From contig JAQWYY010000178.1 in the NCBI GenBank assembly GCA_029253705.1, forward strand, positions 1 to 43,725: a stretch of 43,725 nucleotides of DNA. The letters are read 5' to 3'. The position numbers and the translations under genes were made by a program. Below are positions 35,451 to 43,725 of this stretch, in pieces; positions within the stretch are counted from its first letter, which is position 1, and the number at the start of each line of letters is the position of its first letter. The stretch is from Luminiphilus sp. (GTDB lineage: Bacteria > Pseudomonadota > Gammaproteobacteria > Pseudomonadales > Halieaceae). Below the pieces are notes generated by a model. The model was given only the letters and a program-made list of their open reading frames with translations. It ran no database searches and was not told the DNA's origin.

Positions 35451-35521
35451 CATAGATGCGCCTAGCAGAAGTAGGTTATGAAGCGCTTTTACGGCGTTGC
35501 CCCGCTGCCAAAACGTTAAAC
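35438..35521 (-). other. Candidate attC-like recombination site
   Basis: On the minus strand an 84-nt segment begins GTTTAAC (RYYYAAC) and ends GTTAAGT (GTTRRRY). The two ends can pair over about 11 positions if G-T wobbles are allowed (GTTTAACGTTT with GAGCGTTAAGT). An inner GCGCTT/AGGCGC stem lies between. It sits between two small genes in the same orientation, and the next gene starts at once after it, as in integron cassettes. No integrase gene is in the window, and the consensus is short enough to arise by chance, so this is tentative. Confidence 0.4.
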
Positions 35522-35599
35522 GGGTGCCGCAAATTAAGGCGCGAAACGAGTAAAGCGTTACCATTCGACTTTAGAATTTATTCAACAGTTACCGACTGT

Positions 35600-35618
35600 A
35601 TTTGAACAGTGAATTCAA
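35600..35618 (+). repeat. 19-bp inverted repeat, left copy
   Basis: ATTTGAACAGTGAATTCAA here is repeated in inverted orientation at 36105-36123 with one mismatch (18 of 19). The pair brackets the MBOAT-like gene. No flanking target-site duplication was seen. Confidence 0.75.
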
Positions 35619-35675
35619 TTTCCACCTTTGTTTCCAACCTTACTCATTGCTTCTTTTACCTCGAAAAACCATCTA

Positions 35676-36101
35676 TTACGTTAGGAGTGTTGCCAGAAAA
35701 AAACAAATCGCTATTGAAGATATATTGATAACTGCTCTAATAAAGAAACTGAACCCGCTATAACTAATATTTAAAAATTTTGAGATGTTCATAAAAACTC
35801 CCATCATGACAAACCAAATTGTAAAGAAGTTCTGCCAACCTAAACCCAATAAACCTATTGCTAAATCATGGAATGCGCCACTTATCCCAAAAGTAACAAT
35901 CGACGAAATTGTTTTAGGTAGATATCTATTAAGTGGGAAGTAGATGTATTTAGAAAGATAGAAACCCCAAATTGGATTCCAGTATTTCCAAAACAAGATA
36001 TTGTTTTCTGCACCAACCGAGTTTTGAAGATTTTTTAATAGCGATGCTTTGGCACCAAGGGGCACCCCGTTTCTTTTTAAGACGTATTCAGACAGGGTCA
36101 T
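35676..36101 (-). CDS. Small multi-helix protein resembling the C-terminal part of MBOAT acyltransferases
   Basis: The 141-residue membrane protein has about four hydrophobic helices. The stretch FWKYWNPIWGFYLSKYIYFPL and the later SGAFHDL resemble the Trp-Asn and invariant-His regions of membrane-bound O-acyltransferases, but the protein is only about a third of a normal MBOAT. It starts with a normal ATG and is intact, so it looks like a stand-alone small family rather than a broken gene; I recall similar proteins in integron cassettes. It lies 22 bp after the glmS stop on the same strand and is richer in A and T than its neighbours. Substrate and activity are unknown. Confidence 0.7.
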   Translation of the reverse strand: MTLSEYVLKRNGVPLGAKASLLKNLQNSVGAENNILFWKYWNPIWGFYLSKYIYFPLNRYLPKTISSIVTFGISGAFHDLAIGLLGLGWQNFFTIWFVMMGVFMNISKFLNISYSGFSFFIRAVINISSIAICFFLATLLT

Positions 36102-36104
36102 GCT

Positions 36105-36123
36105 TTAAATTCACTGTTCAAAT
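36105..36123 (-). repeat. 19-bp inverted repeat, right copy, abutting the glmS stop
   Basis: On the minus strand this reads ATTTGAACAGTGAATTTAA and begins at the base after the glmS TGA. Including the stop, AGTGAATTT occurs twice 13 bp apart (AGTGAATTTGAACAGTGAATTT), suggesting a partial duplication of the glmS end. Confidence 0.75.
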
Positions 36124-37944
36124 TCACTCCACGGTGACTGACTTCGCTAGGTTTCGCGGCTTGTCGACATCCGTACCTTTAACAATTGCGACATGGTAAG
36201 CCAGTAGCTGCAGCACAACAGAGTAAACAATGGGCACCGACCATTCAGCGCAATGCGGGATTTGTAGAACATGTAGCCCGGGCCCAGACTCAAAATTAGA
36301 GGCCTCGTCGGCGAACACAAACAGCTCACCACCACGTGCTCGAACCTCCTCCAGGTTTGAACGGAGCTTTTCCAGTAAATCGTTATTGGGCGCTACTGCC
36401 ACTACAGGCATGTCAGCGTCAACTAATGCCAAGGGGCCATGCTTTAACTCACCCGCTGCATAAGCCTCGGCGTGAATATAAGAGATCTCTTTAAGCTTAA
36501 GTGCCCCTTCCATGGCCACAGGGTTATTAATACCTCTACCAAGGAATAGCGCGTGATGTTTAGCCGCGAAATGCGTAGCCATGGCTTTGATGGCCTGCTC
36601 CGTACCCAGAACCGCTTTAACGACAGCGGGAAGTGAACCTAATGCCGCATCTAATTCCTCACGTTTAAAATCCGCGCGGCTATTGATTTCAGCAAGCTTT
36701 CCCGACAACAACATGAGGGCAGCCAGCTGCGTCGTAAAGGCTTTGGTTGACGCGACGCCAATCTCTGCACCAGCACGAGTCAAAATCGTGAGTTCACTGG
36801 CACGGACAATCGCAGAGTGATCGACGTTGCACAACGCCAAGCGCGCGACCACATTGTCATTGGCGGCATGTTTTAGTGCGGCTAGCGTATCGGCTGTTTC
36901 GCCACTTTGAGAAATACAAACCACAAGAGTACCCGGGAGGGTGACCGATTGCCGGTAACGGTATTCAGACGCCACCTCAACCTGACAGGTGAGGCCTGCG
37001 ATACCCTCTATCCAGTGTCGCGCTATTAAACCAGCGTGATAGCTGGTACCGCAGGCGATAATCTGAACCGCTTGAACCTGAGATAATAACTTTTGTGTAT
37101 TTGCGCCAAAACAATCGTGACTACGCCAGTCTATCGCTACGGTGTCTTGTAATCGTGCAGGCTGTTCATGAATCTCTTTGAGCATATAGTGGTCGTAATC
37201 ACCCAAACCACTGGAGTCTTCACTCACTTCGATAGTCGTTATTTGCCGATCCTCGATTTGGCCATCTTGACCATAAATTGTATAGCTACCAGCTGTGAGT
37301 TCGGCAATATCGCCTTCCTCAAGATAAACAAAACGATCGGTGACCGGCCGTAAAGCCAAGGTGTCAGAGCCCGCGTAGGTTTCACCCATACCAACACCCA
37401 ACACTAAAGGACTCCCCGCACGCGCAACCACACAACGCCCTGGAGACTGGGCGTCTATAACCGCCAACGCATAAGCACCCTCTAAACGTGGCAGTACCTG
37501 CTGAACTGCCTTAAGCAGAGAGGGCTGGCCAGCTATTTCTGCATTGATAAGATGAACAATCACTTCAGAATCGGTATCGGAGGAGAAGCACACTCCGCTC
37601 GCTAGGAGTGACTCGCGCAGTACCTGATGATTTTCGATAATACCGTTGTGGACTAAGCCAATGCGATTTCCACTGATATGTGGGTGCGCATTTTCCTGAT
37701 TTGGCACCCCATGAGTGGCCCACCGGGTATGGGCAATACCGGTTGCTCCCATAACAGGAGTGACTGTTAACGCCTGCTCCAACACCGCAACTTTACCAGC
37801 ATGTTTACAGGGCTGTAGGTCACCATTGCCATTAACTACGGCAATGCCTGCTGAGTCATAACCTCGATACTCTAGGCGTCGCAGACCCTCAAGGAGAATC
37901 TCTGGCACATCCCGTTGAGCGACGGCGGCCACTATTCCACACAT
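36124..37944 (-). CDS. glmS: Glutamine-fructose-6-phosphate aminotransferase GlmS
   Basis: GlmS makes glucosamine-6-phosphate, feeding peptidoglycan and LPS synthesis. The 606 residues start MCGIVAA, exposing the catalytic Cys of the glutaminase domain (1-240), followed by two SIS isomerase domains (CGTSYHAGLIARHW, SQSGETADTLAAL) and the C-terminal PRNLAKSVTVE. It starts three bases after the glmU stop codon, so glmU-glmS are one operon. The 3' end is a classic attachment region for Tn7-like elements, and here an accessory patch follows it. Confidence 0.97.
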   Translation of the reverse strand: MCGIVAAVAQRDVPEILLEGLRRLEYRGYDSAGIAVVNGNGDLQPCKHAGKVAVLEQALTVTPVMGATGIAHTRWATHGVPNQENAHPHISGNRIGLVHNGIIENHQVLRESLLASGVCFSSDTDSEVIVHLINAEIAGQPSLLKAVQQVLPRLEGAYALAVIDAQSPGRCVVARAGSPLVLGVGMGETYAGSDTLALRPVTDRFVYLEEGDIAELTAGSYTIYGQDGQIEDRQITTIEVSEDSSGLGDYDHYMLKEIHEQPARLQDTVAIDWRSHDCFGANTQKLLSQVQAVQIIACGTSYHAGLIARHWIEGIAGLTCQVEVASEYRYRQSVTLPGTLVVCISQSGETADTLAALKHAANDNVVARLALCNVDHSAIVRASELTILTRAGAEIGVASTKAFTTQLAALMLLSGKLAEINSRADFKREELDAALGSLPAVVKAVLGTEQAIKAMATHFAAKHHALFLGRGINNPVAMEGALKLKEISYIHAEAYAAGELKHGPLALVDADMPVVAVAPNNDLLEKLRSNLEEVRARGGELFVFADEASNFESGPGLHVLQIPHCAEWSVPIVYSVVLQLLAYHVAIVKGTDVDKPRNLAKSVTVE

Positions 37945-37947
37945 GCT

Positions 37948-39318
37948 TCAGTCCTTTTTCTTGTTGGGGCGCTGCCAGCCAGCAATGTTTCGTTGACGGG
38001 CACGACCTACCGCGAGCTCTTCCCTTGCTACGTCATTAGTCACCACCGAGCCGGCCGCCACAAAAGCGCCATCTGACAACGTTACTGGGGCAACAAGGGT
38101 GCTGTTAGAGCCCACAAAAACCCCATTACCAATAGAGGTTTTATGCTTATCAATCCCATCGTAATTGCAGGTAATGGTACCGGCGCCTATGTTGGTATTG
38201 GGCCCCACTGTTGTATCACCAATGTATGCTAGATGGTTTGCCTTACTACCCACACCAAAGGTGGTATTTTTAGTTTCTACAAAATTCCCAACCCGAGCAG
38301 CGTCAGCTAGAACACTTCCCGGTCGTAAGCGTGCATAAGGACCTATGCGGCATTGCTCTCCGATAACAGCCCCCTCAAGGTGGCAAAAAGGTTGTATATC
38401 GGTTCCCGAACTGACATCAACGTCCTTCAATACGCAGTGAGCGCCGACCCTAACACCATCACCCAAACGCACCTGACCTTCAAAAACCACATTAATGTCG
38501 ATGACCACATCGACACCACACTCTAGTTCACCTCTAATATCTATACGTTGACGATCAGCCACTGCGACACCTGAGGCCATGAGGGCGTCAGCTCTTTTGC
38601 ATTGCATTAGGCGCTCTAGCTCTTGCAGCTGAACGAGATCATTTACACCGTACATCTCAAGGGCATCCTCGGTGACGACCACTTCGACGGCGATGCCTTG
38701 CTGCCTAGCGAGACCTAAAACGTCGGGAAGATAGTACTCTTCCTGCGCGTTGTCATTGCTCACAGACTTCAATAATGATGCGAGCTGATCCGCTGGTGCG
38801 GCTAAAACCCCCGTATTAACCTCACAAATAAGGGCCTCTGACTCGCTGGCATCCGCCTGTTCGACCACAGCCAGAAAGCCGCCTGCTTCATCACGAAGCA
38901 CGCGCCCATAACCTCGAGGATTCTCCAGACGAGCAGCCAACATCATTGGCTTACGCTGAGCACCTCCAATTAGTGCTTGAAGGGTGGACGCAGTGATTAA
39001 TGGCACATCGCCAAATAATACCAGCACGACACTGTCTCGCTGACAAGCTGGTAGTGCGCAGCCCACCGCATGACCTGTACCCAATTGCTCTTTTTGAGAG
39101 TGAAATTTAAGTTCTTGTTGAGAAAGTGTCTTCTGAACAGAATCAGCACCGTGCCCTACAACGACATGAATCTGACTAGGATCCAGAGCCCTAGCTGTGT
39201 CAATCACATGCTGCAGTAAAGGCTTGCCAGCTAAAGTATGTAAAACCTTAGGCAGCGAGGACCGCATCCGAGTCCCTCGGCCTGCTGCCAAGATAATAAC
39301 CTCAAGGTTTTTTTCCAT
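37948..39318 (-). CDS. glmU: Bifunctional UDP-N-acetylglucosamine pyrophosphorylase/glucosamine-1-phosphate acetyltransferase GlmU
   Basis: GlmU makes UDP-GlcNAc. The N-terminal uridyltransferase domain (about 1-227) has LAAGRGTRMRSSLPKVLHTLAGKPLL and GTGHAV. The C-terminal left-handed beta-helix acetyltransferase (about 250-456) has NFVETKNTTFGVGSKANHLAYIGD and GAGTITCNYDG. Length 456 is normal. It lies between the atp operon terminator and glmS. Confidence 0.97.
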   Translation of the reverse strand: MEKNLEVIILAAGRGTRMRSSLPKVLHTLAGKPLLQHVIDTARALDPSQIHVVVGHGADSVQKTLSQQELKFHSQKEQLGTGHAVGCALPACQRDSVVLVLFGDVPLITASTLQALIGGAQRKPMMLAARLENPRGYGRVLRDEAGGFLAVVEQADASESEALICEVNTGVLAAPADQLASLLKSVSNDNAQEEYYLPDVLGLARQQGIAVEVVVTEDALEMYGVNDLVQLQELERLMQCKRADALMASGVAVADRQRIDIRGELECGVDVVIDINVVFEGQVRLGDGVRVGAHCVLKDVDVSSGTDIQPFCHLEGAVIGEQCRIGPYARLRPGSVLADAARVGNFVETKNTTFGVGSKANHLAYIGDTTVGPNTNIGAGTITCNYDGIDKHKTSIGNGVFVGSNSTLVAPVTLSDGAFVAAGSVVTNDVAREELAVGRARQRNIAGWQRPNKKKD

Positions 39319-39381
39319 AAGAGCAAATCGGATTTACTTGTTGAGATGAGACTTTAACAGGGGATAGGGTTTTTAAAGACC

Positions 39382-39408
39382 AAAAAAAACCGCCTAAAAG
39401 GCGGTTTT
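39382..39408 (-). terminator. Rho-independent terminator of the atp operon
   Basis: AAAACCGCC and GGCGGTTTT form a stem around TAAAA, followed on the minus strand by eight T. It starts 13 nt past the atpC stop codon and isolates atp from glmU. Confidence 0.9.
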
Positions 39409-39421
39409 CTTACTTGACCTG

Positions 39422-39850
39422 TCAACCTCTACCGGCGCGGCCTTTCATTTTTCTGAGAGTTGCTAATTGTGCAGCAGCTTCGGCAAGCTGAGCAGACGCT
39501 CTGCCATAGTCCAGTTCACCGCTTTGATTAGCCAGTGCTTCTTCAGCAGCTTTTCGCGACTCTTCAGCAGCTGCCTCGTCTACATCAGCAGCTCGCAGTG
39601 CGGTGTCAGCCAAAATAGTAACAACATCGCGCTGCACTTCTAAAAAACCACCCGAGGCATAAAACACCTGCTCTGAACCGCCCTGCTCAACGAGACGCAC
39701 CGGCCCAGGCACCAGGGCGGTAAGCAATGGAGCATGTCCGTAGCAAATTCCCAGCTCACCTTCTGAACCTGTAGCGACAAGCAACTCTACCAGACCCGAG
39801 TAAATCTGGGCCTCGGCAGACACGATGTCACAATGAATGGTCATAGCCAT
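39422..39850 (-). CDS. atpC: ATP synthase F1 epsilon subunit AtpC
   Basis: Epsilon links rotor to stator and inhibits ATP hydrolysis. The 142-residue protein has the beta-sandwich domain ([49 protein letters not shown]) and a helical C-terminal hairpin rich in Ala. ATG lies 20 bp after atpD. Two tandem Met codons (MAM) leave the exact start ambiguous by two residues. Confidence 0.96.
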   Translation of the reverse strand: MAMTIHCDIVSAEAQIYSGLVELLVATGSEGELGICYGHAPLLTALVPGPVRLVEQGGSEQVFYASGGFLEVQRDVVTILADTALRAADVDEAAAEESRKAAEEALANQSGELDYGRASAQLAEAAAQLATLRKMKGRAGRG

Positions 39851-39869
39851 AACGTACTACCCCGCGGGA

Positions 39870-41321
<1,452 letters not shown>

Positions 41322-41343
41322 TCAGGGTTTATTTCTTTTGTGG

Positions 41344-42207
41344 CTAACCAATGGCCGCGGCACCACTGACAATCTCCGCCAGCTCCTGAGTAATTGCCGC
41401 TTGGCGTGCTTTGTTGTAAACCAACTGAAGCTCATCTATCAGATCACCGGCGTTATCACTGGCGCTCTTCATGGCCACCATTCGAGCTGCCTGCTCACAC
41501 GCACCGTTTTCCACAACGGCTTGGTACACCAACGACTCCACGTACCGAACGAGTAACGCATCGAGCAGTTCACGGGCATCGGGCTCATATACATAGTCCC
41601 AGTGGTGTGACAGGTTGGCATCCTTTGAAGGTTCTAAGGGCAGCAATTGCTCCACCTGCGGCGTTTGAGTCATGGTATTCACGAATTCGTTACTCACCAG
41701 ATACAACGTGTCGATACGACCCTCAACGTAAGCGTCGAGCATTTGCTTAACGCCTCCGATGAGTTGATCCACAGTGGGCTCTTCACCCACATCTCGGACG
41801 CTGGCTACAACATTGCCACCCACGCTCTTAAAGAAGGCTAAGGATTTCGCTCCGATCAAACAAAGATCAACGCCAATACCTGCCTCGTTTTGAGGGCGCA
41901 TTTGCGCAATTGCCGCCTTAAACAGATTGATGTTCAAGCCACCACAAAGACCGCGATCTGTAGATACAATAATGTACCCTACCCGCTTGAGTTCTCGTTG
42001 CTCCATGTACGCGTGCCGATATTCGGGTACGGCGTTGGCAATATGCCCAACCACGTCACGAATACGCCGGGCGTAGGGTTTTCCAAGCTCCATGCGGTCC
42101 TGAGCGCGCCGCATCTTACTGGCCGCCACCATCTCCATAGCACTGGTGATCTTCTGAGTACTTTGAATACTCGAGATCTTAGTGCGAATTTCCTTACCAG
42201 CAGCCAT
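41344..42207 (-). CDS. atpG: ATP synthase F1 gamma subunit AtpG
   Basis: Gamma is the central rotor shaft. The 287-residue protein has the two terminal coiled-coil helices ([36 protein letters not shown] at the N terminus; [31 protein letters not shown] near the C terminus) and [11 protein letters not shown]. It begins 6 bp after atpA and precedes atpD. Confidence 0.97.
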   Translation of the reverse strand: MAAGKEIRTKISSIQSTQKITSAMEMVAASKMRRAQDRMELGKPYARRIRDVVGHIANAVPEYRHAYMEQRELKRVGYIIVSTDRGLCGGLNINLFKAAIAQMRPQNEAGIGVDLCLIGAKSLAFFKSVGGNVVASVRDVGEEPTVDQLIGGVKQMLDAYVEGRIDTLYLVSNEFVNTMTQTPQVEQLLPLEPSKDANLSHHWDYVYEPDARELLDALLVRYVESLVYQAVVENGACEQAARMVAMKSASDNAGDLIDELQLVYNKARQAAITQELAEIVSGAAAIG

Positions 42208-42213
42208 ATTCGG

Positions 42214-43725
42214 TTACCAAGCCTGCGTTGACTTAAATGTGTCAATAGCTGCTTTGAAGGCCGCTTCCCGGTCGTCATTCCAACCACCATCTGCAGCAAT
42301 TTCAGACATCAACGCACCATGCTCAGCATGCATATAAGCCAGTAATGCGGTTTCGAGGTCACCGATTTTATCGACCGGAACGTCACCCAGCTGATTTTCG
42401 TTAGCGGCGTACAAAAGAACCCCCATCTCAGCAATTGACAGTGGCGCATACTGCTTTTGCTTCATCAACTCGGTTACACGTTCACCATGATCAAGTTGTG
42501 CTTTCGTTGCGTCGTCTAAGTCTGATGCAAATTGAGAGAACGCTGCCAGCTCACGATACTGTGCAAGTGCGGTTCGAATACCACCCGAAAGCTTCTTCAC
42601 AATCTTCGATTGGGCAGCACCACCTACTCGAGAAACCGAAATACCTGCGTTCATTGCCGGACGCACACCGGCGTTAAACATATCCGCTTCCAAAAATATC
42701 TGACCATCGGTAATGGAGATTACGTTAGTCGGTACGAAGGCTGAGACATCTCCCGCTTGAGTCTCAATAACAGGCAAAGCCGTTAACGAACCAGTCTTAC
42801 CCTTGACCGCTCCATTAGTGAACTTTTCTACATAGTCAGCATTCACTCTGGCAGCGCGCTCAAGTAGACGCGAGTGCAAGTAAAAGACGTCACCGGGGTA
42901 AGCCTCTCGACCGGGTGGGCGACGCAAAAGCAGGGAAATTTGACGGTAAGCCACGGCCTGCTTGGATAGGTCATCATAAATAATTAGGGCATCTTCGCCG
43001 CGGTCTCTGTAGTACTCACCCATTGTGCAACCCGCAAACGGCGCCAAAAACTGCATCGCAGCTGGATCGGATGCGTTAGCCGCAACAACAATGGTGTGGT
43101 CCATTGCGCCATGCTCTTCTAACTTGCGAACAACAGCGGCTACTGAGGACGCTTTCTGTCCCACAGCAACGTAGACGCACTTAATGCCCGTTCCTTTTTG
43201 GTTGATAATAGCGTCTACCGCAATGGCGGTTTTGCCTACCTGTCGATCACCAATAATTAACTCACGCTGGCCTCGACCAATTGGCACCATGGCGTCGATA
43301 GCTTTCAAACCAATTTGTACCGGTTGATCAACTGACTGACGTGCAATGACACCGGGTGCAATCTTTTCAATGGCGTCGGTTTCTTCCGTTTCGATGCTTC
43401 CACGGCCATCGATAGGGTTCCCAAGAGCGTCTACAACGCGGCCTTGAAGAGCAGGGCCAACAGGGACCTCCAAAATCCGACCCGTACAGCGACAGGTTTG
43501 CCCCTCTGCAAGCTGCTTGTAATCGCCCAGAATAACCGCGCCCACGGAGTCGCGCTCCAAGTTGAGTGCTAAGCCAAAAATACCGCCTTGAAACTCGATC
43601 ATTTCACCGTACTGCACCTCATTGAGGCCATGAATACGGATAATGCCATCGGTTACCGAGACAATCGTACCTTCGTTGGTTGCTTGCGATGTGACATCGA
43701 GCTGATCAATCCGTTGCCGAATGAT
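42214..43725 (-). CDS. atpA: ATP synthase F1 alpha subunit AtpA, 5' end outside window
   Basis: The track starts at an internal Met (43617), but the frame stays open to the window edge and the extra 36 codons ([24 protein letters not shown]...) match the AtpA N terminus, so only about 10 residues are missing. Alpha forms the non-catalytic nucleotide sites of F1. The P-loop [16 protein letters not shown] and the [29 protein letters not shown] motif are present. It leads atpG-atpD-atpC, with atpH presumably just outside. Confidence 0.97.
   Translation of the reverse strand: MIRQRIDQLDVTSQATNEGTIVSVTDGIIRIHGLNEVQYGEMIEFQGGIFGLALNLERDSVGAVILGDYKQLAEGQTCRCTGRILEVPVGPALQGRVVDALGNPIDGRGSIETEETDAIEKIAPGVIARQSVDQPVQIGLKAIDAMVPIGRGQRELIIGDRQVGKTAIAVDAIINQKGTGIKCVYVAVGQKASSVAAVVRKLEEHGAMDHTIVVAANASDPAAMQFLAPFAGCTMGEYYRDRGEDALIIYDDLSKQAVAYRQISLLLRRPPGREAYPGDVFYLHSRLLERAARVNADYVEKFTNGAVKGKTGSLTALPVIETQAGDVSAFVPTNVISITDGQIFLEADMFNAGVRPAMNAGISVSRVGGAAQSKIVKKLSGGIRTALAQYRELAAFSQFASDLDDATKAQLDHGERVTELMKQKQYAPLSIAEMGVLLYAANENQLGDVPVDKIGDLETALLAYMHAEHGALMSEIAADGGWNDDREAAFKAAIDTFKSTQAW

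Noticed and set aside
34698-36123. Tn7-like transposon at the glmS attachment region
   Set aside because: No tnsABCD-like genes and no Tn7 end sequences; only small unknown genes are present.
35972-36199. 75-aa plus-strand ORF over the glmS end
   Set aside because: Shadow crossing the glmS stop and the MBOAT-like gene; no coding evidence.
37945-37947. glmS ribozyme/riboswitch
   Set aside because: Only three bases separate glmU and glmS, so there is no room for a leader ribozyme; that element is typical of Gram-positives.

Overview
This window is a chromosomal segment of a gammaproteobacterium. Gene order most resembles Pseudomonas and the marine Cellvibrionales-type groups such as SAR92/Porticoccaceae: ftsY-ftsE-ftsX-rpoH, rsmD-coaD-mutM, coaBC-algC-argB, pyrE/crc/rph, gmk-rpoZ-spoT-ridA-recG-ubiA, and atpAGDC followed by glmU-glmS. 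The clade assignment is inference from gene order and protein resemblance. Genes are tightly packed, and several convergent pairs share stop-codon bases. No rRNA, tRNA or CRISPR array was seen.

Layout. 1-1.9 kb: trmB (partial), a DUF423 membrane protein and rpoH, with a terminator after rpoH and a textbook CIRCE operator before it. 2-4.6 kb: ftsX, ftsE, ftsY. 4.7-7.9 kb: rsmD, coaD, mutM, rpmG, rpmB, radC. 7.9-13.2 kb: coaBC, a membrane-anchored AlgC-like protein with a degenerate catalytic loop, argB, slmA. 13.2-17.1 kb: a coiled-coil exported protein, pyrE, crc, rph, yicC. 17.2-24.8 kb: gmk, rpoZ, spoT, ridA, an NAD(P)-binding epimerase-like protein, recG, ubiA. 24.8-26.8 kb: a DUF482 acyltransferase-like protein and yaaA. 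26.8-30.4 kb: a TRAP transporter (dctQM, with dctP on the other strand) and an acyl-CoA thioesterase. 30.4-34.7 kb: uvrD, a double-SPOR-domain membrane protein and a small secreted protein. 34.7-36.1 kb: an AT-rich accessory patch just downstream of glmS. 36.1 kb to the end: glmS, glmU, atpC, atpD, atpG and atpA (partial).

Most of the window is core metabolism and cell-cycle machinery: nucleotide and CoA synthesis, ribosome and rRNA modification, DNA repair, division, (p)ppGpp control and ATP synthase. The points that stand out are: (1) a perfect CIRCE element in front of the heat-shock sigma factor gene; (2) an AlgC homologue whose catalytic serine loop reads TGGHGD instead of TGSHNP, fused to two membrane segments; (3) a SpoT whose synthetase motif reads ExTD instead of RxKD; and (4) a small cassette-like island after glmS, with a candidate attC-like site, repeated unit boundaries, a 19-bp inverted repeat and at least one small gene missing from the ORF track.
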